Shown here in pieces: positions 18,809-28,272 of a DNA stretch of 64,000 nucleotides. Position 1 is the first letter of the stretch. Every line of letters starts with the position of its first letter. Source of the stretch: Burkholderia sp. 9120 (GTDB lineage Bacteria > Pseudomonadota > Gammaproteobacteria > Burkholderiales > Burkholderiaceae); the NCBI RefSeq assembly GCF_000745015.1, contig NZ_JQNA01000001.1, positions 186,001 to 250,000 of the forward strand, in the 5' to 3' direction. A model generated the notes under the pieces. That model worked only from the letters and a program-made list of their open reading frames with translations. It was not told the DNA's origin and did no database searches. The position numbers and the translations under genes were made by a program.

Positions 18809-19675
18809 TCAGACTGAATGTATGTGCGAGCCCGGTTTTGTAGCGTTTACCCGCAGAAAATCAACGCTTTGCGCATTTTCTTGCGGGTTCGCGGCAGAAC
18901 TTCCGCCAGACCCGCGCGGCACGCGCGGATTCGGGTCGACATCGGTCGGACTGAAGGATTCCAGCGCGCCGTCATAACGCTTGGCGAGCGGCCGCGCGTA
19001 GTCGCCACGCTTGGCCGTCGACAGGCGCAGCGCAATCAGCGCCTCCGTCCACTTCACGGCCGCCGTTACGCCTTCGATAACCGGTGCGCCCAGCGCGTCT
19101 TCGATCTCCGCGCACAATTCGGCCATGCCGGCGCAGCCCAGCACGATCGCGTCCGAACCGTCCTCGGCGAGCGCGCGCCGGCATTCGTCGAGGATGATGC
19201 GGCGCGCCGCCGAACCCGGCTTGTCGAGATCGAGCACGGCGACGTCGGTGGCCCGGACGTTGCGGCAAAAACGCTTCATGCCGTAACGCTCGGCGAGATG
19301 CCACGCCATTCCGCAAGTGCGCGCCAGTGTCGTCACCACCGAAAAGCCCGGCGCCAGCACGCTCGCCGCGTGCATCGCCGCTTCCGCGATGCCGATCACC
19401 GGACCGCGCGCCACCTCGCGCGCGGCGTACAGACCGGGATCGCCAAAGCAGGCGATCACGTAGCCGTCGCAACCTTCACGTTCGCCGGCCATGACTTCGG
19501 CCAGCAAGCCCGGCGTTGCGAGCGCTTCGTCGTAATAGCCTTCGATCGACGGCGGTCCCATGGTGGGATTCACCGCGATCACTTCGGTGCCCGGCGCGGC
19601 GACGTCGCGCGCGCAGCGACCCATCGCGTCGGTCATTCGCTGGGTCGTGTTCGGGTTGATCAGTTTGATACGCAT
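18809..19675 (-). CDS. Allantoin/hydantoin racemase-like protein (Asp/Glu racemase superfamily)
   Basis: Probable racemase of a hydantoin ring. The two catalytic cysteines are at Cys76 (ACFGDPG) and Cys181 (LGCAGM), the same positions as in characterised hydantoin racemases. Context with PuuE and the NCS1 permease favours allantoin. The start at 19675 (MRIKLINPNT) has AGGAG five bases upstream. The protein is 288 residues, longer than the usual 240-250, with a C-terminal Pro/Ser/Gly-rich tail after about residue 245 that is not part of the fold. It follows the permease by 30 bases. Confidence 0.87.
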   Translation of the reverse strand: MRIKLINPNTTQRMTDAMGRCARDVAAPGTEVIAVNPTMGPPSIEGYYDEALATPGLLAEVMAGEREGCDGYVIACFGDPGLYAAREVARGPVIGIAEAAMHAASVLAPGFSVVTTLARTCGMAWHLAERYGMKRFCRNVRATDVAVLDLDKPGSAARRIILDECRRALAEDGSDAIVLGCAGMAELCAEIEDALGAPVIEGVTAAVKWTEALIALRLSTAKRGDYARPLAKRYDGALESFSPTDVDPNPRVPRGSGGSSAANPQENAQSVDFLRVNATKPGSHIHSV

Positions 19676-19705
19676 ATCGACTCCTGTTGCCTGCAGCGTC
19701 AAGAC

Positions 19706-21187
19706 TCAGCGTGCGAGCACGCGATAGAACAGCGCAGCCAGCCCCGCGCCGATGAACCACGAGAAATTCGCCATACCGTCGAGCGCCGGCACCATCACGC
19801 AGAGCACTGCGATCAGCGCGGCCGGCAGCAACGCAGCCACGGCGCGGTAATTAACGCCGTTGCGATACCAGTACGAACCGGTGGGCGCGACCGTGTAGAG
19901 ATCGTCGAGCACGATCTTCTGGCGCTTCACGAGGTAGTAATCGACGATCAGGACGCCGTACAAAGGTCCGATGAAACTGCCGAGGACGTCGAGCGTGTAG
20001 TGGATCACGGCCGGGTTGTTGAACAGATTCCACGGCGTGATGAAAATCGACGCCACCGCCGCCAGCATGCCGCCCATGCGCCAGCTGATCAGCCGCGGCG
20101 CGACGTTCGAAAAGTCGAACGCCGGCGAGACAAAGTTCGCGACGATGTTGATGCCGATCGTCGCGATCGTGAACGTCAACGCGCCGAGAATCACCGCGGT
20201 CGGATAGTCGATCCGGCCGACGGTTTCGACCGGATCCGTGATCAGCTCGCCGAACACCGGCAGCGTGGCCGCGGTCGTGATCACCGTTACCAGCGAGAAG
20301 GCCAGAAAATTGACCGGCAGTCCCCAGAAGTTGCCGCGCTGCACGCTGCGAAAGCTTTTGCCATAGCGCGAGAAGTCGCCGAAATTCAGCATCGGCCCGG
20401 AGAAGTACGACACCACCAGCGAGATCGCCGTGATCATCACCGGTACCACCGCCATGCCGTGATACTTCACGCCGCCCAGGTTGATGCCGATGTTGCGCCA
20501 TCCCGCGCGATACACCATGTAGCCCGCGAGCATGAACATCACGATGTAGACGGCGGGACCGGCGAAGTCGATGAACTTCTTGATGGTCTCCATGCCATGC
20601 CAGAACACCAGCGCCTGCAACACCCACAGCAGCATGAAACCGCTCCAGCCAAGCGTCGACAGTCCCATGAAACCGTGGTGATGAACGTCCGCATACGGCA
20701 GCAGTTGCGGGACGAATTTCAGCACCACGATCACCAGTGCGCTCGACGCGAGGTAGGTCTGAATGCCGTACCACGCGACCGCGATCAGGCCGCGAATCAC
20801 CGCGGGAATATTCGCGCCGAGCACGCCGAAGGTCGCGCGGCACGCCACCGGATACGGCACGCCGTTCGCCTGGCTCGGCCTCGCGATCAGGTTGCACAAC
20901 ACGTTGACGATCGTAATGCCCACCAGCAGCGCGATCAGCACTTGCCAGCTCGTCAGGCCGAGCGCGAACAGACTGCCCGCGAACACATAACCGCCGACGC
21001 TGTGCACGTCCGACATCCAGAACGCGAAGATGTTGTACGCGCCCCAGGTCTGGTGGCGCAACGGCGCGAGGTCTTCGTTGTAGAGCCGCTCGCTGTAGCC
21101 TGCGGGTATCGACGGATCGCCGGACGCGCCGTCTTCTCCGAATGCGTGAACTGCTGGAGCGCCGGGCGCTGCACTGAACTGAGCCAT
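19706..21187 (-). CDS. NCS1-family permease, probably allantoin/hydantoin
   Basis: Sodium- or proton-coupled inner-membrane transporter of 493 residues with about twelve hydrophobic segments. Family features are SERLYNEDLAPLRHQTWGAYNIF near residue 30-55 in outline, FWMSDVHSVGGYVFAG in helix 1, and NLIARPSQANGVPYPVACR. Helix 1 resembles Mhp1/PucI-type carriers of hydantoins and allantoin. The start at 21187 follows a strong AAGGAGG. It is in an operon with the racemase, consistent with import and racemisation of allantoin. Confidence 0.88.
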   Translation of the reverse strand: MAQFSAAPGAPAVHAFGEDGASGDPSIPAGYSERLYNEDLAPLRHQTWGAYNIFAFWMSDVHSVGGYVFAGSLFALGLTSWQVLIALLVGITIVNVLCNLIARPSQANGVPYPVACRATFGVLGANIPAVIRGLIAVAWYGIQTYLASSALVIVVLKFVPQLLPYADVHHHGFMGLSTLGWSGFMLLWVLQALVFWHGMETIKKFIDFAGPAVYIVMFMLAGYMVYRAGWRNIGINLGGVKYHGMAVVPVMITAISLVVSYFSGPMLNFGDFSRYGKSFRSVQRGNFWGLPVNFLAFSLVTVITTAATLPVFGELITDPVETVGRIDYPTAVILGALTFTIATIGINIVANFVSPAFDFSNVAPRLISWRMGGMLAAVASIFITPWNLFNNPAVIHYTLDVLGSFIGPLYGVLIVDYYLVKRQKIVLDDLYTVAPTGSYWYRNGVNYRAVAALLPAALIAVLCVMVPALDGMANFSWFIGAGLAALFYRVLAR

Positions 21188-21519
21188 GATTCCTCCTTGG
21201 GATAGGGACCGTCGATAGCGAATCGAAGGACGTTGCATCGGCCATGCCAACCGCGCGCTCCCCGCTCACTCGGGAGCGAGGAAGCCGGCACTGTCTGGCC
21301 GCGCCGCGGGTGTCTCCGTACTGACGTACTTAGGGTTATCGCCTCGCCTGCCACCGCGGATGGCCGGCGCTGCGTCGCTGCTCGAGTTCCGTCTCCCGGC
21401 GACGGACACGCGTGCGCAAGCCGGCAGCGCTCACGACGAGCCGCCTTGCAACACCTGATTCGGTTCAGTTCAATTCAGTGCGGCGCGCACCACGAACGGG
21501 CGCGCATCGGCCGCCTGCC
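21188..21519 (-). other. Intergenic region GntR-permease
   Basis: These 332 bases separate two co-directional genes. They contain no supported coding frame and no T-tract terminator. They probably hold the permease promoter; no copy of the TTGTCAACAA palindrome found upstream of the regulator was seen here. Confidence 0.4.
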
Positions 21520-22272
21520 TCAGCCTGGCGCGGACTTGCTTCTGGACTTGCCGTTGGACGACTCTTTCGACGCGCTATCGAGCGCGCCGAACACTTCAAG
21601 CAGATCGGCCGCGCCGCGTGCGGGGCGCTCCAGCATCTTCAACTCGACGCTTTGCAAATGGCGCGACATCAGGGCCGCCGCCTCTTTGGCATCGCCGGCG
21701 TCGAGCGCGGCGAGAATTGCTTCGTGGTCTTCGAACGAACACGGGCTGCGTCCGAGCGACTCGTACAACGCCGAAATCAGCGTGGAGCGCGCCACCAGTC
21801 CGTTCAAACAATCGCATAGTACGGCGTTGCCGGTGAGGCCGGCCAACTCGGTATGAAACTCGCCCGACAGGCGGATCCACGCCGGAAAATCACGGGTTTC
21901 GAACGCTTTGCGTTCACGACCGATCATGCCGCCGATGTTCTTCAGACGCCGCATGCCGTGGCCGTTGCAAATCTTTTCCACCACCGCCAGTTCGATGATG
22001 CGGCGCATCTCGAACACTTCATGCACTTCCTGCAGCGACGGACTCGCGACGAACGCACCGCGATTCGGTTCGAGATCGACGAGGTGGTCGGTCGCCAACT
22101 GCGCGAGCGCTTGCCGGATCGGGCCGCGCTTCACGTTGAATACTTCGCACAACTGGGCTTCGGTCAGCTTGGCGCCCGGCGCGAGCCGATGCTCGAGGAT
22201 CGCGGCGCGGATGCGCTCGGCGATCGCTTCAGGCTTCGAACTGTTGACGGCCGCGGGATCTGTGTCGGACAT
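21520..22272 (-). CDS. GntR-family regulator, FCD (FadR) subfamily
   Basis: DNA-binding regulator of 250 residues. A winged helix (residues about 15-80) includes LAPGAKLTEAQLCEVFNVKRGPIRQAL in outline. An all-helical FCD effector domain follows, with the metal-binding residues expected around EFHTELAGLTGN and the late ALMSRHL histidine. It lies upstream of, and co-directional with, the permease and racemase genes, so it probably controls allantoin or purine use. Two matching palindromes lie in its own promoter region. Confidence 0.92.
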   Translation of the reverse strand: MSDTDPAAVNSSKPEAIAERIRAAILEHRLAPGAKLTEAQLCEVFNVKRGPIRQALAQLATDHLVDLEPNRGAFVASPSLQEVHEVFEMRRIIELAVVEKICNGHGMRRLKNIGGMIGRERKAFETRDFPAWIRLSGEFHTELAGLTGNAVLCDCLNGLVARSTLISALYESLGRSPCSFEDHEAILAALDAGDAKEAAALMSRHLQSVELKMLERPARGAADLLEVFGALDSASKESSNGKSRSKSAPG

Positions 22273-22316
22273 GATGTGCGTCTCGGTATGTTGGTCATCA
22301 TAGGATGGACATAAAG

Positions 22317-22351
22317 ATTGTCAACAATTTTTATCTTGAATATCGACAATC
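22317..22351. promoter_or_regulatory. GntR/FCD operator-like palindrome, proximal
   Basis: ATTGTCAACAAT at 22317-22328 is a perfect dyad apart from its CA centre and fits the TNGT...ACNA logic of FCD-type operators. GATTGTC (22316-22322) also pairs with GACAATC at 22345-22351. It lies about 45 bases before the regulator's start. Confidence 0.65.
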
Positions 22352-22456
22352 GTGAGGAAGGTGCGGGGCTGCAGGGTAATGCGTATGGCGGTAAGGCCTG
22401 TTCGGCTTCAGTATCAGTTTAAATAGGCGGCTGGATGGCTGTCTATTGGCGGCTGT

Positions 22457-22470
22457 TTTTGTCAACAAAA
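22457..22470. promoter_or_regulatory. GntR/FCD operator-like palindrome, distal
   Basis: TTTTGTCAACAAAA repeats the same TTGTCAACAA core as the proximal site 140 bases away. Two copies in one intergenic region suggest cooperative or looped autoregulation. Apart from these sites and the ldcA terminator, the 319 bases at 22273-22591 show no gene. Confidence 0.65.
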
Positions 22471-22542
22471 TCGCGGGACATTCACGGTCTGGCTGCAGCG
22501 CTGGGCGCTTAAAAACCTGACAGTTAGTTGCGTTGCCAACCT

Positions 22543-22567
22543 AAAAAAAGCGGGCCAAACGCCCGCT
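22543..22567 (-). terminator. Intrinsic terminator after ldcA
   Basis: AGCGGGC (22549-22555) pairs with GCCCGCT (22561-22567). On the minus strand the stem is followed by a T-run (22543-22549). It lies about 25 bases past the ldcA stop. Confidence 0.9.
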
Positions 22568-22591
22568 TCCCTACTCCACGCGGCCTCACCT

Positions 22592-23518
22592 TCAGGCCAG
22601 CATCGGATACCCCGACAAGTTCAGTTTGAAGCCGTGCGCATCCGCGACGAGGTGGGCGTCCGCCCCCACCGGCAACGTCAGCATGTTGTGGACATGCCCG
22701 AATTGCAGCCCGGTGACGACCGGAATGCCGATCACCGAGCGCACTTGCTCGATCATCGCGTGCAGGTCGTAACCGTTGTCGTAGTCGTAGGCTTTGCCGC
22801 CGGAGAAGTCGCCCAGCACGAGCGCCTGTTGCTGCGCGAGAATGCCGGACAGATGCAGTTGATAGATCATCCGCTCGACCCGGAACGGCTGCTCGTTCAC
22901 ATCTTCCAGAAACAGGATGCCGCCTTGCACCGGCGGCATGTAAGGCGTGCCGATCAGCGACGTCAACACCGCCAGATTGCCGCCCCACAACATGCCTGAG
23001 ACGTTGACCGCGTGCGCTTGCGGCGTAGTGCCGGTCACGGTCATGGTCGGCTTCGTCAGCGCCGACCAGAAGTGCTGCATGGTGAATTCGCTGAGTTCTT
23101 CGGCGCCGAAATCGCTCGTGATCATCGGGCCACCGAAGGTCTTCACACCGGCGCGCGCCAGCAGCGCAAGCTGGATCGCGGTGAAATCGCTATGTCCCAC
23201 CAGCGCGACCGGCTGATCGGTCAGCCGCCGTTGCAGCCCTTCGTAGTCGAGACCGTGCAGTATCCGCGCCGCGCCGTAGCCACCACGCACCGCCAGCACA
23301 ATGTCAGGCAGCGCACGCGCCGGATCGGCGAGCCGGTTCAGATCGGCCGCGCGCTCGCCGTCGGTGCCGGCGAACCGCTGATAGCGACGCTTCGTCACCT
23401 CCGCGCCCTCGACGCGATGCCCTTGCGCATGAAAGCGCTGCAACGCGCGATGCACCGCTTCCGGATCATGGGGATAGCCGGACGGCGCGATCAGTTCGAT
23501 GGTGCGATGGACGGTCAT
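22592..23518 (-). CDS. ldcA: Muramoyltetrapeptide (LD-) carboxypeptidase
   Basis: Peptidoglycan-recycling serine peptidase of family S66 that removes the terminal D-Ala from muropeptides. The Ser-Glu-His triad is visible: Ser110 in GHSDF, Glu205 in LFLEDVNE and His275 in QFGHVHN. It has 308 residues, the normal length, and no signal peptide, so it is cytosolic. It precedes no close partner; tadA lies 27 bases upstream in the same direction. Confidence 0.94.
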   Translation of the reverse strand: MTVHRTIELIAPSGYPHDPEAVHRALQRFHAQGHRVEGAEVTKRRYQRFAGTDGERAADLNRLADPARALPDIVLAVRGGYGAARILHGLDYEGLQRRLTDQPVALVGHSDFTAIQLALLARAGVKTFGGPMITSDFGAEELSEFTMQHFWSALTKPTMTVTGTTPQAHAVNVSGMLWGGNLAVLTSLIGTPYMPPVQGGILFLEDVNEQPFRVERMIYQLHLSGILAQQQALVLGDFSGGKAYDYDNGYDLHAMIEQVRSVIGIPVVTGLQFGHVHNMLTLPVGADAHLVADAHGFKLNLSGYPMLA

Positions 23519-23545
23519 GGGCGAAGTCCGTTCGATGTTGTTGTG

Positions 23546-24582
<1,037 letters not shown>

Positions 24583-24742
24583 CTGCAATCCACTACGTTG
24601 CGGCCCGAGCATTCTATCAGGGAGCCGGCGACGGTTTCGGCTCGCGGACCGACGAAACCCCCTGGTTTTCAGATTCCATGTATTTCAGGGGCATAGCGGT
24701 GTGGTCGAGACGGCAGCGATCGCGGAGACGCCGCACGCGCCG

Positions 24743-25345
24743 TCAAACCACGCCGGCCAGACGCCAGCGCGCGAGCACGACATGCCGGGTGCGCCCGAGC
24801 AAACTGTGCATCAGTGCAAACTCACGCACGTTCCAACTGACGGGTTCGATGGGACGTGTCGCCGCCCAAGGCATGCCGTAGGCGAGCGTGACGTGCGGCG
24901 TATAGGACACCGCCGGAGATACCGCAGCCTCCCCCACACGCGCGTTTGGCAGCGCCGCCACGAGTGCATCGTGAAGCGCATGCAAACCGGCCACGCCCTC
25001 GCCGCCTCCCAGCACCAAGGGTCCCGGCCGGGGCCGCGTCGCGAAGCTGACCACCGAATCGAACTCGACGGTAAAAGGCTCCATGCGAATGGATGCCGCC
25101 GCCTGCATCGCCGCGTCGACGTGCGCCTGCGGCAGACCGCCCGCGAAATTGCCAAGGTGCTGCAACGTGACGTGCAAACGACCCGCCGCAAGCGGCTTGC
25201 TGCGCACGCGCGCTTCAACGCAAAGCTGTTGCGCGAACTTCGCGATGCCGGTTGCCGTATTGGGATCGGGGAAAACAGCGAAAAACAGGCCGTCTGTCGG
25301 CGTGGGCGGCGCCTCGAGCCCAGGCAGCCAGAATTGTTCAGGCAT
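24743..25345 (-). CDS. thpR: RNA 2',3'-cyclic phosphodiesterase (2'-5' RNA ligase family)
   Basis: 2H phosphoesterase of 200 residues. Its two HxTx motifs are His58-Val-Thr60 (LHVTLQHLG) and His151-Val-Thr153 (PHVTLAYG), both required in the active site. Bacterial ThpR proteins open 2',3'-cyclic phosphates on RNA and can join 2'-5' ends in vitro. It is divergent from the radical-SAM gene, with the LexA-type site between the two starts. Confidence 0.93.
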   Translation of the reverse strand: MPEQFWLPGLEAPPTPTDGLFFAVFPDPNTATGIAKFAQQLCVEARVRSKPLAAGRLHVTLQHLGNFAGGLPQAHVDAAMQAAASIRMEPFTVEFDSVVSFATRPRPGPLVLGGGEGVAGLHALHDALVAALPNARVGEAAVSPAVSYTPHVTLAYGMPWAATRPIEPVSWNVREFALMHSLLGRTRHVVLARWRLAGVV

Positions 25346-25460
25346 GGTGGTCCTGACCCGGTAAAGCCGGCATGACGGTAAATCTCCGTTGATTGAGAGT
25401 GTCTGGATGCGAGCCGCCGATCAAGCCGCTGAGCGCGCACTTGAGACGGCCAAAAACCGC

Positions 25461-25488
25461 TTGCGCAAGTCAGCGGCTTACGTACAAT
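25461..25488 (+). promoter_or_regulatory. Sigma-70 promoter of the radical-SAM/UdgX operon
   Basis: TTGCGC (25461-25466), 16 bases, then TACAAT (25483-25488). The LexA-type dyad begins inside this -10. The predicted transcript start near 25495 rules out an upstream ATG at 25393 and supports the GTG start at 25519. Confidence 0.65.
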
Positions 25489-25509
25489 ACTGTACATCCA
25501 TACAGTATT
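25486..25509. promoter_or_regulatory. LexA (SOS) box
   Basis: AATACTGT at 25486-25493 and ACAGTATT at 25502-25509 form an exact 8-bp dyad around an 8-base spacer, matching the CTGT-N8-ACAG consensus of gamma- and beta-proteobacterial LexA. It overlaps the -10 of the repair operon, an ideal repressor position. It also lies 140 bases from the divergent thpR start. Confidence 0.88.
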
Positions 25510-25518
25510 GGCGGCAAC

Positions 25519-26730
25519 GTGGAATTGCTTAAGAAGCTGGAGATATTGGCCGACGCAGCGAAATACGACGCCTCGTGCGCGAGCAGCGGCGCGCCTAAAC
25601 GCGGATCTCGTGCGGTAGACGGTCTGGGCGCCAGTACCGGCGCCGGCATTTGTCATAGTTTTACGCCAGACGGGCGCTGCGTCTCGCTGCTGAAAATCCT
25701 CCTCACCAACTTCTGTCTGTACGACTGCCAATACTGCGTCAACCGGCGTTCGAGCAATGTGCCTCGCGCGCGCTTCACGCCGGAGCAGGTCGTCACCCTT
25801 ACGCTAGATTTTTATCGGCGCAATTACATCGATGGTCTGTTTCTCAGCTCCGGCATCATCCGGTCGGCGAACTACACCATGGAGCAGCTTGTACGCGTCG
25901 CGCAATCGCTGCGTGAGGACCATCAGTTTCGCGGCTATATTCATTTGAAGACGATTCCAGACGCCGATCCGCAGTTGATTGCGCACGCCGGGCGTTACGC
26001 CGACCGTTTGAGCGTGAACATTGAGTTACCGACCGACGCTGGCCTCGCGCGACTTGCGCCGGAAAAGAACGTCCGCACCATCAAGCTTGCCATGGGGACG
26101 ATCCGTCTCGCGCAGGAAGCGGCCCACAGTGAAACCGGCGCGCCCAGCTTTGCGCCTGCCGGGCAAAGCACGCAGATGATCGTCGGCGCCGATCAGACGA
26201 ACGACAGCACGATTCTGCAAACCGCCGGCACGCTCTACAGCGCCTACAAGTTGAAGCGGGTGTACTACTCGGCTTTCAGCCCGATTCCGGACAGCCCTTC
26301 CGCGTTACCCGCCCAGGCACCGCCGTTGCTGCGCGAACATCGGCTTTATCAGGCCGATTTTCTGTTGCGCGTCTATGGTTTCAGCGTCGAGGAACTGTTC
26401 GAAAAGCCAGGTAATCTGTCACTTGACATCGATCCTAAGCTCGCGTGGGCGCTCGCCCATCGCGAACAATTTCCGGTCGATCTAAACCGTGCGCCGCTCC
26501 GCATGATCGCGCGCGTGCCGGGCATCGGGCTACGCAACGCAAAACGGCTGGTCGAATTGCGGCGTTCGCGGCGTGTGCGCTATGAAGACCTCGTGCGCCT
26601 GCATTGTCCGCTACAGAAGATCACGCCATTCGTCGTGACGCAGGACTATCGTGCGGCAATGCACGATGCGTCGTCCGCGCAATTGCGCCGGGCCTTGACA
26701 GCGCCGCCGGTACAACTGGCGCTGCTTTGA
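25519..26730 (+). CDS. Radical-SAM DNA modification/repair protein linked to UdgX
   Basis: Radical S-adenosylmethionine protein of the type regularly found beside UdgX. From the GTG at 25519 it has 403 residues. The N-terminus is LLKKLEILADAAKYDASCAS, the 4Fe-4S site is Cys66-x3-Cys70-x2-Cys73 (NFCLYDCQYC), and a C-terminal helix-hairpin-helix (RMIARVPGIGLRNAKRLVEL) implies DNA binding. The reaction is unknown. The start fits the predicted transcript start and the family N-terminus. It is nine bases from the UdgX gene and under a LexA-type site. Confidence 0.88.
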   Translation: MELLKKLEILADAAKYDASCASSGAPKRGSRAVDGLGASTGAGICHSFTPDGRCVSLLKILLTNFCLYDCQYCVNRRSSNVPRARFTPEQVVTLTLDFYRRNYIDGLFLSSGIIRSANYTMEQLVRVAQSLREDHQFRGYIHLKTIPDADPQLIAHAGRYADRLSVNIELPTDAGLARLAPEKNVRTIKLAMGTIRLAQEAAHSETGAPSFAPAGQSTQMIVGADQTNDSTILQTAGTLYSAYKLKRVYYSAFSPIPDSPSALPAQAPPLLREHRLYQADFLLRVYGFSVEELFEKPGNLSLDIDPKLAWALAHREQFPVDLNRAPLRMIARVPGIGLRNAKRLVELRRSRRVRYEDLVRLHCPLQKITPFVVTQDYRAAMHDASSAQLRRALTAPPVQLALL

Positions 26731-26739
26731 TTCAGCATC

Positions 26740-28221
26740 ATGCATACCGTTCTGATCGACGACCACTTCGCCGCCTGGCGCGCAGCGTCCCTCAAAGCGT
26801 TGAATCAAGGCCTGACTCCGGAGGCGATCGAATGGCGCGTCAAGCAGACGCCCGAGTCGCCGCAAACTCAGGCGTTGTTCGATTACAGCGAGGTTAGCGA
26901 CGTCGCGCCGTCGCCCACTCGCGGCGTGCAGGTGTCGAAGGAATTGGCGGCACTTTTGCGAGACGCCGCGCTGTTTCGCGATCCGCAGCGCTGGGCGTTT
27001 TTATACAAAGTGCTGTGGCGCTGGCAACAAGACGACCGCACGGTCGCGTCGCCGGCCGACGCGGATGGCGCGCGGCTCAATCGCATGGCAAAAAGCGTGC
27101 GTCGCGCGCAGCACGACATGATCGCCTATGTACGGTTTCGCAGGCAGACAGCGGCCGCGGCGCACGCCCCCGAATACATCGCGTGGTACGAACCGGAGCA
27201 CGACGTGCTCGGCTGGGCCGCCGAACATTTTGCCCAACGAATGGGGCGCTCGACATGGATGATCGCGACGCCGCACGGCGCCGCGTTCTGGGACGGCAGT
27301 CAACTTCATCTGGAACAGCGGCGAGCGCTGCCGGGCGAGCAGCACGGCAAAGCGGTGGACGACGCCGAAGCGCTTTGGCTTGCCTACTACCGCAGCACGT
27401 TCAATCCGGCGCGGCTGAACGAAGCCGCACTCGAACAGCACATGCCGGTGCGTTTCTGGAAGGGCTTGCCGGAGGGTCAACTGATACCCGCCATGATCAG
27501 CGAGGCGAAAAGTGGCGCGCGTCGCGTGGCGCAAGCGGGCAGCGTCGGCGCGCTCAGCGGCAAATCGATTCCGATTGAAGCGGAATTCGCGCAACCGGCT
27601 CGGGATCCACCCTCATCGCTCGAGTCTTGCCGGCGTTGCGAACTATGGCGCCACGCGACCCAGGCAGTTGGCAGCTCAGGGCCACGCGACGCCCGAATCG
27701 TGCTGATCGGCGAGCAGCCCGGCGATCAGGAAGATCTGGCCGGCCAGCCGTTCGTCGGGCCGGCGGGTCAGTTACTCGAAATCGCGATCGCGCGCGCGGG
27801 TTTGTCGCGCGCGCAGCTTTATCTGACTAACGCGGTCAAACATTTCAAGTGGGAACCGCGCGGCAAACGCAGATTGCACAAAACGCCCGGGCAGCAAGAA
27901 ATCGCCGCCTGCGGGTATTGGCTCGAGCGGGAATTGCTGGCGGTGCGCCCAGTCGTGATCGTCGCGCTCGGCGCCACGGCGCTTAACGCGTTGCTGCAAC
28001 GAAAAGTCAGCCTGAGGGACTATACCGGCGCACCTTTTGAAGTGGCGGGCGCGTGGGCCATCGCGACCTGGCATCCGTCGTTCGCGCTAAGGCAGCAGAG
28101 CGACGCGGCTCGCGACAAGCTGCTGGAGGAGATCAGCACCGCACTCATGGGCGCGCGTCGGCTAGCAGAGGAATCCGTCGCCTCCAGCGCGCGAACGCGA
28201 CACGAATATCCAGAAAATTAA
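26740..28221 (+). CDS. DUF4130-UdgX fusion, uracil-DNA-binding protein
   Basis: Two-domain protein of 493 residues. The N-terminal part (1-270) is the DUF4130-like module that accompanies the radical-SAM partner. The C-terminal part (about 290-480) is a UdgX-type uracil-DNA glycosylase. UdgX motifs are CRRCELWRHAT (297-307), GEQPGDQEDLAGQPFVGPAG starting at 324, the R-loop GKRRLHKTP with His380, and WHPSFALR (444-451). In characterised UdgX the R-loop histidine bonds covalently to the abasic site, and it is conserved here. Three probable Fe-S cysteines are clear (297, 300, 391); I could not place a fourth. Confidence 0.9.
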   Translation: MHTVLIDDHFAAWRAASLKALNQGLTPEAIEWRVKQTPESPQTQALFDYSEVSDVAPSPTRGVQVSKELAALLRDAALFRDPQRWAFLYKVLWRWQQDDRTVASPADADGARLNRMAKSVRRAQHDMIAYVRFRRQTAAAAHAPEYIAWYEPEHDVLGWAAEHFAQRMGRSTWMIATPHGAAFWDGSQLHLEQRRALPGEQHGKAVDDAEALWLAYYRSTFNPARLNEAALEQHMPVRFWKGLPEGQLIPAMISEAKSGARRVAQAGSVGALSGKSIPIEAEFAQPARDPPSSLESCRRCELWRHATQAVGSSGPRDARIVLIGEQPGDQEDLAGQPFVGPAGQLLEIAIARAGLSRAQLYLTNAVKHFKWEPRGKRRLHKTPGQQEIAACGYWLERELLAVRPVVIVALGATALNALLQRKVSLRDYTGAPFEVAGAWAIATWHPSFALRQQSDAARDKLLEEISTALMGARRLAEESVASSARTRHEYPEN

Positions 28222-28272
28222 GCGTCAAAGTCAAACAGAACTCCGCATGGGCCGTTATCTTCCGGCATGCGT

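Noticed and set aside
18818..21205. A 795-codon plus-strand open frame opposite the racemase and permease
   Set aside because: Composition is extreme in Arg, His and Asp, and it lies antisense to two well-supported genes with good ribosome-binding sites.
25393..25518. Upstream ATG for the radical-SAM gene
   Set aside because: It lies before the predicted promoter and LexA box. The added residues are not in the family, while the GTG at 25519 fits both.
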